A DNA stretch of 55,153 bases from an uncultured Clostridia bacterium (lineage in GTDB: Bacteria > Bacillota > Clostridia > Oscillospirales > Ruminococcaceae), in the NCBI GenBank assembly GCA_937906945.1, contig CALCUE010000047.1:1-55153 (forward strand). The letters are read 5' to 3'. The notes under the pieces are model-generated. The model was not told where the DNA came from. It worked only from the letters and a program-made list of their open reading frames with translations, and searched no databases. A program made the position numbers and the translations under genes. Below, one piece after another: positions 24,782 through 32,683 of the stretch (positions are counted from its first letter, which is position 1; each line of letters starts with the position of its first letter).

Positions 24782-25299
24782 TCCATAAATTGTTTTTTGT
24801 CTGGGATTATGAAAAAGAGGAAGCCTGGCTCAACGAAATGGCCGCCCAGGGGTTGGCCCTCGTCGCCATCGGCTTCTGCCGCTATGAATTCGAGGACCGC
24901 GTCCCCGGGGAATACAAGATCGCCCTGGATTATCTCGGCAAAAGCCGCGCGGAAAACCAGAAATATATCGAATTTCTGGAGGACACCGGCGCCGAGCACG
25001 TCGGAACCATTGTGCGGTGGGCCTATTTCCGCAAAAAGACAGCCGAGCCGTTTTCGATCCTTTCCGACAACAGTTCGAAAATCGCTTTGTTCACCAACGT
25101 CATGCGTGGGCTTCTCGTCGTCATGATTATGAATCTGTACGCCTTCGGCCTCAATATCGGCAACTATTTCTTGCATCGGGAGCCCGTTTTTCTCATCTGC
25201 TTCATCAACCTTTTCCTTGCGTTTCTTCTCTACGGATACTGGCGTTTTTATAAAAAGCGCAAAAAGCTCAAAGAGGAACAGACTATTTTTGAAGGGTGA
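24769..25299 (+). CDS. DUF2812 membrane protein
   Basis: A 176-residue protein beginning with the DUF2812 domain (KLFFVWDYEKEEAWLNEMAAQGLAL, then FCRYEFEDRVPGEYKIALDYL) and ending with two membrane helices (about 107-130 and 138-158) and a basic tail. This family is almost always encoded with a PadR regulator; its function is not established. Translation is coupled to padR by overlap. Confidence 0.85.
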   Translation: MRKVIHKLFFVWDYEKEEAWLNEMAAQGLALVAIGFCRYEFEDRVPGEYKIALDYLGKSRAENQKYIEFLEDTGAEHVGTIVRWAYFRKKTAEPFSILSDNSSKIALFTNVMRGLLVVMIMNLYAFGLNIGNYFLHREPVFLICFINLFLAFLLYGYWRFYKKRKKLKEEQTIFEG

Positions 25300-25308
25300 A
25301 CGTGCGTC

Positions 25309-25512
25309 ATGTCCGAACGGGAAGAAAAATTCGAGCGGATGCTCGAAAGCATCAAAACGCAGTACACGAGCACCGTCGAGCGTCTTGCCGTGCTCAAAGC
25401 GGAGGATAAAACGAAAACCGCCACCTATCGCCAGCTTCTGGGCGAAAAGCTCCGGCTGAAAGAAATGCTGACTTTGTATGAAGTTTACGGCCTTTTGGAT
25501 GAAGAAAAATGA
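25309..25512 (+). CDS. Small helical protein of unknown function
   Basis: A 67-residue charged protein, probably one or two long alpha helices (EREEKFERMLESIKTQY...EKLRLKEMLTLYEVYGLL). No family recognised. It is the third gene of the padR unit, 9 nt after the DUF2812 gene, and ends just before the operon terminator, which supports it as a real gene. Confidence 0.65.
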   Translation: MSEREEKFERMLESIKTQYTSTVERLAVLKAEDKTKTATYRQLLGEKLRLKEMLTLYEVYGLLDEEK

Positions 25513-25525
25513 AATAGTCCTTATA

Positions 25526-25552
25526 AAATTCCGTCCTTCGGGACGGAATTTT
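25526..25552 (+). terminator. Terminator of the PadR operon
   Basis: AAATTCCGTCC-TTCG-GGACGGAATTTTT, a stem with a UUCG tetraloop and U-run. Confidence 0.9.
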
Positions 25553-25554
25553 TC

Positions 25555-25583
25555 TTGACAAAATCCCCGCCGCCGTATATAAT
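25555..25583 (+). promoter_or_regulatory. Sigma-A promoter of alaS
   Basis: TTGACA (25555-25560), 17-nt spacer, TATAAT (25578-25583), abutting the previous terminator and leading into a T-box RNA. Confidence 0.88.
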
Positions 25584-25589
25584 CAATCT

Positions 25590-25820
25590 GTCAGAATATG
25601 TTGGCTTTGACGGGAAGAACCGGAAACCGGGCAACCCAGAGAGCGGCGCGAAAGCTGAAAGCGCCGTTTGCCCAAGACCGAAAGCCGCCCCCGAGCCTCC
25701 GGAAGAGATTCCGGCGGTCGCCCTCCGATAACGGGGCATGAGCGGTCACCTTCGGGTGGCAATTTGGGTGGTACCACGGAGTTGCCTTCGTCCCATATGT
25801 TGGGGCGAAGGCTTTTTTTG
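25590..25820 (+). ncRNA. T-box leader RNA of alaS
   Basis: Tandem hairpins lead to the conserved T-box segment TGGGTGGTACCACGG (25765-25779), whose UGGU bulge matches an ACCA tRNA end, as expected for tRNA-Ala. The AGAGAG element near 25640 fits the Stem I apical part. A terminator stem (GCCTTCGTCCCA / TGGGGCGAAGGC, 25784-25812) with a seven-base T-run follows; pairing of the T-box segment with its 5' half would make the antiterminator. Uncharged tRNA-Ala should therefore raise alaS expression. I could not fix the specifier codon with certainty. Confidence 0.93.
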
Positions 25821-25864
25821 TTGCCGCCGAAAAATTCGTATTATTTTGAAAGGACTGATCGAAC

Positions 25865-28510
25865 ATGGAATGGATGGGCGTCAACGACATCCGTGAAAGC
25901 TATCTGAGCTTTTTTGAAAGCAAAGGCCATAAACGCCTCCCCAGCTTTCCCCTGATTCCGAAAGGCGATAAAAGCCTTCTTCTTATCAACTCCGGCATGG
26001 CGCCGATGAAAAAATGGTTCCTCAAACAGGAAGAACCGCCCTGCCACCGCGTCACCACCTGCCAGAAGTGCATCCGTACCCCGGATATCGACAACGTCGG
26101 CAAGGACGACCGCCACGGCACCTTCTTTGAGATGCTGGGCAACTTCAGTTTCCAGAACTATTTCAAACACGAAGCCATCGCCTGGGCCTGGGAATATTTC
26201 ACCGAGGTCATCAAGCTCCCGAAAGAAAAACTCTATGTCACCGTCTATCAGGACGACGACGAAGCCCACGACATCTGGAAAAACGAGATCGGTCTCTCCG
26301 AGGACCATATCGCCCGTTTCGGCAAAGAGGATAATTTCTGGGAGCACGGCTCCGGTCCCTGCGGTCCCTGCTCCGAAATTTATTTTGACCGCGGTCCGGA
26401 ACACGGCTGCGGAAAACCGGACTGCAAGGTCGGTTGCGAATGCGACCGCTATATCGAAGTCTGGAACCTTGTTTTCTCCCAGTTCGATTCCGACGGCGAA
26501 GGCACCTATAACCTTCTGGCCGAACCGAACATCGACACCGGTATGGGCCTCGAGCGTCTGGCCTGCGTCATGCAGGGCGTCGATAACCTCTTCGAGATCG
26601 ACACCGTCCAGAATATCATGAAAAAAATCAGCGAAGTGGCCGGCGTCAAATATCACGACGACCCCAAAATGGACGTCTCTCTCCGTGTCATCACCGACCA
26701 CGCCCGGAGCACCACCTTCATGATCGCCGACGGCGTTCTTCCGGCTAACGATGGCCGTGGCTACGTGCTGAAACGCCTCCTGCGCCGCGCCGCTCGTCAT
26801 GGCCGTCTCCTCGGCATCAACGAGCCCTTCATTTACAAAGTCGTCGATACGGTCATCCATGAAAACCGTGTCGCCTATCCGGAGCTTGCCGAACACGCTG
26901 ACTATATCAAAAAAGTCATTCTCTCCGAAGAGGAACGATTCTGCCGCACCATCGACCAGGGCTTCGATCTCCTGAACGACGAGGTCGAAAAGCTCTCCGC
27001 CGAAGGCGAGACCGTTCTGCCCGGCGACGTGGCTTTCCGTCTTTATGATACCTTCGGTTTCCCGCTCGATCTGACGCAGGATATTCTCGAAGAAAAGAAC
27101 TTCACCGTCGATGAGGAAGGCTTCACCACCCTCATGAACGAGCAGAAAAAACGGGCCCGTGACGCCAGAGCTTCCATCAACGGCGTCTCCTGGGTCGAAG
27201 ATAACCTTGCCGTTCTCGGCGACACCAAGACCCGTTTCGTCGGCTATAACCGCATGGATTCCGTTTCCGAAGTCCTCGCCTTGCTCAACAAGGACGGCGA
27301 ACTGGTCACCGAGCTCGAAGAGGGCGACGAAGGCATCGTCATCCTCGATTCCACTCCGTTCTATGCCGAAATGGGCGGCCAGGTCGGCGACCGCGGCGTC
27401 ATCTCCGCCGGTCCCGTGACCTTCAACGTCACTGACTGCAAAAAGTCCCCCACCGGTCAATATATGCACATCGGCGTCATGCAGAACGGTACGCTCCATA
27501 CCGGCGCTTCCGTCCGTGCCCGTCTCAACGAGGCCATCCGTATGGCCACCCAGCGGAACCACACCGCCTGCCACCTGCTCCAGAAAGCCCTCCGTGAGGT
27601 GCTCGGCGATCACGTCCACCAGGCCGGTTCCTATGTCGATGAGCACCGCTGCCGCTTCGACTTCAGCCACTTCTCCGCGATGACTTCCGAGGAGATCGCC
27701 GAGACCGAAAAGATCGTCAACGAGATGATCCTCTCCGCTTTGGACGTCGATATCAGCGAAAAACCCATTGAGGAAGCCCGTCAGATGGGCGCCATGGCGC
27801 TCTTCGGCGAAAAATACGGCGACGTGGTCCGCGTCGTTGATGTCTCCGGTCGTTCCATCGAGTTCTGCGGCGGTACCCATGTCAACAACACCAGCCGCAT
27901 CGGTCTTTTCAAGATCCTGAGCGAATCCTCTGTCGCCGCCGGTGTTCGCCGTATTGAAGCCACCACCGGTACCGGCGTGCTCGATTACATCGAACAGGTC
28001 AACACGAACCTTGCCGAGACCGCCGCGAACCTCAAGATCAACGGCATCAACGAAGTTCCGCAGAAATCCGCCGCTGTCATGGCCGAACTGAAAGCCAAAG
28101 ACAAGGAGATCGAGGAACTGAACAACAAGCTGGCCGACCTTCGGGTGGACAGCATGATCGGTTCCGCCAAAGAGATCTGCGGTCTCAAATTCATCTGCGC
28201 CAAGCTCGAGGGCATCGCTCCGGCCAGCCTTCGGATCATGGGCGACCACGTTAAATTCAAAGCGCCCGACGCTATCGCGCTTCTGGCCTCCGTCAACGAG
28301 GACAAAGTCAGCGTACTGGTCGTCTGCGGCCTCAACGCTCTTAAAGAGGGCGCGCACGCCGGTAAGATCGTCAAAGAAATCGCCGCTATGGCCGGCGGTT
28401 CCGGCGGCGGACGTCCCGATTCCGCCATGGGCGGCGCCGATCCCGAAAAGATCGACGACGCGCTCGCTTCCGCAGCTGAAATCGTCGAGACCCTTCTCAT
28501 CAATAAATAA
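25865..28510 (+). CDS. alaS: Alanyl-tRNA synthetase
   Basis: An 881-residue class II synthetase that charges tRNA-Ala and edits mischarged Ser and Gly. Class II motifs are in the first 250 residues (INSGMAPMKKWF, RTPDIDNVGKDDRHGTFFEMLGNFSF, DTGMGLERLACVMQG). The editing domain has its zinc ligands HTACH (about 566-570) and CGGTH (about 668-672). A C-terminal coiled coil and a Gly-rich C-Ala segment (GGSGGGRPDSAMGGA) follow. Length is standard. Expression is controlled by the T-box leader. Confidence 0.98.
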   Translation: MEWMGVNDIRESYLSFFESKGHKRLPSFPLIPKGDKSLLLINSGMAPMKKWFLKQEEPPCHRVTTCQKCIRTPDIDNVGKDDRHGTFFEMLGNFSFQNYFKHEAIAWAWEYFTEVIKLPKEKLYVTVYQDDDEAHDIWKNEIGLSEDHIARFGKEDNFWEHGSGPCGPCSEIYFDRGPEHGCGKPDCKVGCECDRYIEVWNLVFSQFDSDGEGTYNLLAEPNIDTGMGLERLACVMQGVDNLFEIDTVQNIMKKISEVAGVKYHDDPKMDVSLRVITDHARSTTFMIADGVLPANDGRGYVLKRLLRRAARHGRLLGINEPFIYKVVDTVIHENRVAYPELAEHADYIKKVILSEEERFCRTIDQGFDLLNDEVEKLSAEGETVLPGDVAFRLYDTFGFPLDLTQDILEEKNFTVDEEGFTTLMNEQKKRARDARASINGVSWVEDNLAVLGDTKTRFVGYNRMDSVSEVLALLNKDGELVTELEEGDEGIVILDSTPFYAEMGGQVGDRGVISAGPVTFNVTDCKKSPTGQYMHIGVMQNGTLHTGASVRARLNEAIRMATQRNHTACHLLQKALREVLGDHVHQAGSYVDEHRCRFDFSHFSAMTSEEIAETEKIVNEMILSALDVDISEKPIEEARQMGAMALFGEKYGDVVRVVDVSGRSIEFCGGTHVNNTSRIGLFKILSESSVAAGVRRIEATTGTGVLDYIEQVNTNLAETAANLKINGINEVPQKSAAVMAELKAKDKEIEELNNKLADLRVDSMIGSAKEICGLKFICAKLEGIAPASLRIMGDHVKFKAPDAIALLASVNEDKVSVLVVCGLNALKEGAHAGKIVKEIAAMAGGSGGGRPDSAMGGADPEKIDDALASAAEIVETLLINK

Positions 28511-28520
28511 AATCATCCCC

Positions 28521-28544
28521 GTGGGGACCGGAAACGGTCCCCAC
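28521..28544 (+). promoter_or_regulatory. GNRA-loop hairpin between alaS and the HIT gene
   Basis: GTGGGGACCG-GAAA-CGGTCCCCAC, a perfect 10-bp stem with a GAAA tetraloop and no U-run. It more likely stabilises the 3' end of alaS mRNA than terminates. Confidence 0.6.
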
Positions 28545-28573
28545 ATCAACCTTTTCCGAAAGGAGATTTTCCC

Positions 28574-28912
28574 ATGGACGATTGCCTTTTCTGTAAAATT
28601 GCCGCCGGCGAGATCCCCTGCAAAAAGATCCACGAGGACGACAAGGTGCTGGTCTTTTACGATATCGACCCCCAGGCGCCGACTCATTTTCTCGTGATCC
28701 CGAAGCAGCACATCACCTCCGCCGCCGAAATCACCGTCGCCAACAGCTACCTCATCGCCTATATTTATGAGGTCATCGCCAAAATCGCCAAAGATTTTGG
28801 TCTCGAAAGCTTCCGTGTCGTCACCAACTGCGGCGACGAGGCTGGTCAAAGCGTCAAGCACCTTCATTTCCACGTCCTTGCCGGACGGGATATGACCTGG
28901 CCTCCCGGCTGA
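28574..28912 (+). CDS. HIT-family nucleotide hydrolase (HinT-like)
   Basis: A 112-residue histidine-triad protein, a small purine nucleotide phosphoramidase. FCKIAAGEIPCKKIHEDDKVLVF, then APTHFLVIPKQHI and the active-site triad HLHFHVLAGRDMTWPPG at the end. AAAGGAG precedes the ATG. It probably shares the alaS transcript. Confidence 0.96.
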   Translation: MDDCLFCKIAAGEIPCKKIHEDDKVLVFYDIDPQAPTHFLVIPKQHITSAAEITVANSYLIAYIYEVIAKIAKDFGLESFRVVTNCGDEAGQSVKHLHFHVLAGRDMTWPPG

Positions 28913-28923
28913 TTTTTCCAAAC

Positions 28924-28953
28924 AAAAAAGCCTCCCTGTCGGGAGGCTTTTTT
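28924..28953. terminator. Bidirectional terminator between convergent genes
   Basis: AAAAAAGCCTCCC and GGGAGGCTTTTTT around TGTC, between the plus-strand HIT gene and the minus-strand zinc-ribbon gene. Confidence 0.88.
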
Positions 28954-28961
28954 ATTGCCTA

Positions 28962-29825
28962 TCAATAGTCTTTTTTCTTGCCGCAGTCTTTGCATTTTTT
29001 AACGAACAGTCCGCCGAACTTTCCGCCGCAATACTGACAAAGGCCTTTGGCCCGCCGCTCGGCTTTGACGTCCTCTTCCGAGGGCGCGGCTGCCGACTCT
29101 TCGACCGGCGTTTCCGGTTCTTCGGGAACCGGTGTTTCGGCGGGAATTTCTTCTGCCGTCTCGGGTTCTTCGATGGCTTTCGGCTCTTCCGGGACGGCTT
29201 CGGATTTTTTTCCGTCGTCCTCCTCGGGTTCCTCAACCTCTTCAATTTCTTCGGTTTCTTCGACCTCTTCGACCTCTTCGACCTCTTCGACCTCTTCGAC
29301 TTCTTCGGTCTCTTCGGCTTCTTCGGCCTCTTCGATATCTTCGACTTCTTCGGCTTCTTCAACCTCTTCGGTTTCTTCAACCTCTTCGGTTTCTTCGACT
29401 TCTTCGACTTCTTCGACTTCTTCGACCTCTTCGATCTCTTCGGCTTCTTTGACCTCTTCGACCTCTTCGACCTCTTCGACTTCTTCGGTTTCTTCGATCT
29501 CTTCGGTTTCTTCGGTTTCTTCGATCTCTTCGACCTCTTCGATCTCTTCGACTTCTTCGACCTCTTCGATCTCTTCGACCTCTTCGGCTTCTTCGACCTC
29601 TTCGACTTCTTCGACCTCTTCGACTTCTTCGACCTCTTCGACCTCTTCGACTTCTTCGACCTCTTCAACTTTTTCGGCCTCTTCAACAACAGTCGGTTTT
29701 TCCAACCGTTTTGCCTCTCTCACCAGATAAGAGGTGCCGCAGCGGCGGCAGGTAGAGGCATTGCGGGTCTCCTCAACAGAAATCGTCGCGCCGCAATTCG
29801 GACATTTTACATCAATAATGGCCAT
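28962..29825 (-). CDS. Double zinc-ribbon protein with a long Glu-Glu-X triplet tract
   Basis: A 287-residue protein. The N-terminus is a zinc ribbon (CPNCGATISVEE...CRRCGTSYLV; C8, C11, C26, C29). From about 47 to 202 it consists of roughly 52 triplets Glu-Glu-X, with X mostly Val, otherwise Ile, Ala or Thr. A Pro/Glu/Ala-rich linker follows, then a second four-cysteine ribbon CQYCGGKFGG...CKDCGKK at the end. No signal peptide. GAAGGATCGAT precedes the ATG. Cysteine pairs at both ends show this frame is the real one although other frames are open over the repeat. The tract may be a rigid acidic rod or helix; function unknown. Confidence 0.8.
   Translation of the reverse strand: MAIIDVKCPNCGATISVEETRNASTCRRCGTSYLVREAKRLEKPTVVEEAEKVEEVEEVEEVEEVEEVEEVEEVEEVEEAEEVEEIEEVEEVEEIEEVEEIEETEETEEIEETEEVEEVEEVEEVKEAEEIEEVEEVEEVEEVEETEEVEETEEVEEAEEVEDIEEAEEAEETEEVEEVEEVEEVEEVEETEEIEEVEEPEEDDGKKSEAVPEEPKAIEEPETAEEIPAETPVPEEPETPVEESAAAPSEEDVKAERRAKGLCQYCGGKFGGLFVKKCKDCGKKKDY
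29220..29687. repeat. Imperfect 9-nt tandem repeat tract
   Basis: About 52 units of 9 nt, on the plus strand mostly TCTTCGACC, TCTTCGACT, TCTTCGGTT or TCTTCGATC. It encodes the Glu-Glu-X tract on the minus strand. Three reading frames stay open through it. Such tracts change length by slippage; a whole-unit change keeps frame. Confidence 0.92.
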
Positions 29826-29986
29826 ATCGATCCTTCTTCCCTAAATTCTGCTACAAGAATAGCACAAACGGATAAAAAAATCCACCTTCTTTTTTCAATA
29901 TTTTCGGAAAATCCCGGCAAAAACAGCCTATGCCTTTCCGATTTTTTTATCTCAAATTTTTGTGCCGTACATTTTGCGTTACCTTC

Positions 29987-30015
29987 TTGCAACTTGGCTC
30001 ATAATATGTTAGAAT
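29987..30015 (+). promoter_or_regulatory. Sigma-A promoter of the minD-like/mgsA-like/hisS run
   Basis: TTGCAA (29987-29992), 17-nt spacer, TAGAAT (30010-30015). The remaining divergent gap 29826-29986 shows nothing else recognisable. Confidence 0.65.
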
Positions 30016-30047
30016 AAACTGATAAAATAGTAGAAAGGGGAATTTTC

Positions 30048-30776
30048 ATGACGAAAACAATTCTGGTAGCTTCCGGAAAAGGTGGCGCCGGAAAATCCAC
30101 CATTTCTGCCTTTTTGGGGGAAGCGTTGGTCGCCCGTGGACAATCGGTCCTCCTCGTGGAGCTGGATTCCGGACTTCGAAGCCTGGACGTCGCTTTAGAT
30201 GTCGCCAAAGACGTCGTGCTCGACTTCGGTGACGTTGCCCGTGGCGCCGAATCGCAGGGTGCCGTCATGGCCTGCCCGTTCTGTCCCAATCTCTCCGTGC
30301 TCTGCGCCGCCGGAAGCGCCGCTTCGGTCCAGGTCGAAACGCTGGTCCGGATCCTCACCGCCTCCCAGGGAAAATTCGACTACGTCATCTGGGACTGCCC
30401 CGCCGGAATCGGCGAAGCGCTCAGCGCCGCCGCGAAAATTTCTTCCCTGGCGCTGGTCGTCGCGACACCCGATCCTTCGTCCATCCGTGCCGCGCATCGC
30501 GCCGGTCTGGTTCTCCGTTCCGAAAACCTGGAAAACCGCCGTCTGATCATCAACCGCTGTCCGAAGGACCCCAAAAAGCTTCGTCCTCTGAAAAATCTGG
30601 ACGAGGTCATCGACCAGACGGAAATTCAGCTTCTCGGCGTCATCTGGGACGACCCTTCGACAAGGATCGCTTTCAACACCGGAAAGCCCCTTTCCAAAGA
30701 AAGCCCCAACCTCAAAAACTTTGCCGATCTTGCCGGACGGATCCTCGGCGAACGGATCCCGCTCGACATTCAATAA
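30048..30776 (+). CDS. MinD-like ParA/MinD ATPase, orphan
   Basis: A 242-residue deviant-Walker P-loop ATPase: GKGGAGKST (11-19, with the signature second Lys), ELDSGLRSLDVALD (Walker A' region, as in MinD's GLRNLD) and VIWDCPAGIGEAL (Walker B region). It ends LGERIPLDIQ without the amphipathic membrane helix of typical MinD and without minC or minE nearby, so a role in division site selection is doubtful. It leads a run with the methylglyoxal-synthase-fold gene and hisS. Confidence 0.85.
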   Translation: MTKTILVASGKGGAGKSTISAFLGEALVARGQSVLLVELDSGLRSLDVALDVAKDVVLDFGDVARGAESQGAVMACPFCPNLSVLCAAGSAASVQVETLVRILTASQGKFDYVIWDCPAGIGEALSAAAKISSLALVVATPDPSSIRAAHRAGLVLRSENLENRRLIINRCPKDPKKLRPLKNLDEVIDQTEIQLLGVIWDDPSTRIAFNTGKPLSKESPNLKNFADLAGRILGERIPLDIQ

Positions 30777-30806
30777 TTTTTTAAGCGACCGAAAGGAGGT
30801 CTTCCG

Positions 30807-31199
30807 ATGAACATCGCCATCATTGCTCAGGACAGCCGAAAGGAACTTATGGTACAATTCTGCATCGCCTACAGCGGAATTTTAAGCAAACACAAACTAT
30901 GCGCCACCGCCAGCACCGGAAAGTTGGTCGCCGACGCCACTGGCCTCAATATTTTCCGTTTTTTAAGCGGTGATCAAGGCGGCTGCGATCAGATTTCTTC
31001 CCGCATCGCCTGTAACGAAATCGACCTCGTCCTCTTCTTCCGCAATCCCCGTTCTCTGGAAAGCTTCAACGATCACGCCGATCTTTTGCGGCTTTGCGAC
31101 GTCCATAACGTGCCCGTCGCCACCAACATCGCCACCGCCGAAGCTTTGATCCACGCGTTGGAGCGTGGTGATCTGGACTGGCGCGAGCTGGTTCATTGA
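30807..31199 (+). CDS. Methylglyoxal-synthase-fold protein with substituted active site
   Basis: A 130-residue protein whose scaffold matches clostridial methylglyoxal synthases almost word for word (KELMVQFCIAYSGILSKHKLCAT, DLVLFFRNP, LLRLCDVHNVPVATNIATAEALIHALERGDLDWRE). The catalytic positions differ. The usual IAHD is IAQD (Q8), TGTTG is TASTG, SGPxGGDQQ reads SGDQGGCDQ (C60 in place of the catalytic Asp, with D61 next), and the PHEPD-like segment is SFNDH. The fold is certain; synthase activity on dihydroxyacetone phosphate is unlikely. It may be a sensor or a repurposed phosphate binder. AAAGGAGG precedes the ATG. Confidence 0.85.
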   Translation: MNIAIIAQDSRKELMVQFCIAYSGILSKHKLCATASTGKLVADATGLNIFRFLSGDQGGCDQISSRIACNEIDLVLFFRNPRSLESFNDHADLLRLCDVHNVPVATNIATAEALIHALERGDLDWRELVH

Positions 31200-31238
31200 A
31201 AAAATAATATAATTCAAAGTATATAAGGAGCAAATCTT

Positions 31239-32570
31239 ATGGCTATTCTTACAAAAGCGCCCCGTGGGACCCAGGACGTTCTTCCGGATCAAAGCGCCAA
31301 ATGGCAATACGTCGAAAAGACCGCCCTTAAAGTGGCCGATCTCTTCGGTTTCAAAGAGATCCGCTTCCCGACTTTTGAGCACACGGAGCTTTTTGCCCGT
31401 GGCGTCGGCGATTCCACCGACGTAGTCCAGAAAGAGATGTACACCTTCCTCGATAAAGGGGAGCGTTCCATCACCCTTCGTCCCGAAGGCACCGCCGGCA
31501 CCATGCGCGCCCTCATCGAGCACGGCGTTCTGGCCGGCGCTCTTCCGGTCAAAGTCTGCTACCTCACCAACTGCTTCCGCTATGAAAAGCCGCAGGCCGG
31601 CCGTCTTCGTGAATTCCATCAGTTCGGTGTCGAACTGGTGGGAGCCGCTTCCGCCGCCGCGGACGCCGAGGTCATCGCTCTTGTGAGCCAGATTTTCGAC
31701 CAGCTCCAGATCGAGGGTCTCAGCCTTGAGATCAACTCCATCGGCTGCCCCACCTGCCGCGCCGCTTATAATGAAGCTCTGAAAGAATACTTCCACAGCC
31801 ACGAAGAGGAACTTTGCGACACCTGCCGGGAGCGGCTTGACCGCAACCCCATGCGGATCCTCGATTGCAAGAGCCCCATCTGCCACAAAATCGCCGAAGG
31901 CGCCCCGGTCATTCTGGACTATCTCTGCGATGACTGCAAAGCCCACTTTGAGGAGCTTCAGGAACGCCTCGACGAATTCGGCATTGAATACACCATCAAT
32001 CCCACCATCGTCCGTGGTCTTGACTATTACACCCGCACCGTCTTTGAGTTCGTCAGCAACGCCATCGGCGCCCAGGGCACCGTCTGCGGCGGTGGCCGCT
32101 ACGACGGTCTGATCGAGCTTCTCGGCGGTCAGCCGACGCCCAGCATCGGCTTCGGTATGGGCATCGAGCGCCTGCTCCTTCTGATGGAAAAGACCGGCGT
32201 ACCCTTCCCGGAGGAAGGTTCTGTCGATCTCTACATCGGCTCCATGGGCAAAGCCGCCAGCATCGAAGCCGCCCGCCTTGTCAACAGCCTTCGTGCCGAG
32301 GGCTTCAAGGCCGAGTCGGATGTCGTTGGCCGCAGCGTCAAGGCGCAGATGAAATACGCCGACAAGATCGGCGCCCTGTTCTCCTGCATCCTCGGTGACA
32401 GCGAACTGGAATCGGGCAAAGTCACCGTCAAGAACATGAAAGACGGTTCCTCCGAAGAGGTGGAGCTTGAAGAGCTGATCGAATATCTTTACGAATCCCG
32501 CATCGGCGATCTTTGCGACAGCCTTGACGGTATGGACAATTTCGACATTCCGCCTGAAATCAAATTCTGA
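31239..32570 (+). CDS. hisS: Histidyl-tRNA synthetase
   Basis: A 443-residue class II synthetase with RGTQDVLP at the N-terminus, motif 2 (RYEKPQAGRLREFHQFGVE), the histidine-specific loop RGLDYYTRTVFEF and motif 3 GFGMGIERLLLL. The C-terminal anticodon-binding domain begins about residue 325 (VDLYIGSMGK). Normally followed by aspS in Bacillota; here pncC follows. Confidence 0.98.
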   Translation: MAILTKAPRGTQDVLPDQSAKWQYVEKTALKVADLFGFKEIRFPTFEHTELFARGVGDSTDVVQKEMYTFLDKGERSITLRPEGTAGTMRALIEHGVLAGALPVKVCYLTNCFRYEKPQAGRLREFHQFGVELVGAASAAADAEVIALVSQIFDQLQIEGLSLEINSIGCPTCRAAYNEALKEYFHSHEEELCDTCRERLDRNPMRILDCKSPICHKIAEGAPVILDYLCDDCKAHFEELQERLDEFGIEYTINPTIVRGLDYYTRTVFEFVSNAIGAQGTVCGGGRYDGLIELLGGQPTPSIGFGMGIERLLLLMEKTGVPFPEEGSVDLYIGSMGKAASIEAARLVNSLRAEGFKAESDVVGRSVKAQMKYADKIGALFSCILGDSELESGKVTVKNMKDGSSEEVELEELIEYLYESRIGDLCDSLDGMDNFDIPPEIKF

Positions 32571-32632
32571 ACCGCTTTAGCAAACAGCGGTGGGTATAGA
32601 GCCGCCCGAAACGGCAAAAATAACCGTAACGA

Positions 32633-32665
32633 AAGGCGCTTCCCTTTAGAAACGCCTTTTCTTTT
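32633..32665 (+). terminator. Probable terminator behind hisS
   Basis: AAAGGCG and CGCCTTT pair around a 14-nt loop and are followed by TCTTTT. The stem is weak (7 bp) and the pncC ribosome site lies just downstream, so readthrough is likely. Confidence 0.5.
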
Positions 32666-32683
32666 AACAAGGAAGGCGATTTT

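Noticed and set aside
25841..28921. 1026-codon open frame on the minus strand across alaS
   Set aside because: Exactly antisense to alaS; composition (Asp/Gly/Val-rich) is the mirror of its codon bias, and there is no family match or ribosome site.
29047..29730. Ser/Thr-rich plus-strand frame and Lys/Arg/Ser-rich minus frame over the 9-nt repeat
   Set aside because: Openness follows from the repeat itself; only the Glu-Glu-X frame has zinc ribbons at both ends and a ribosome site.
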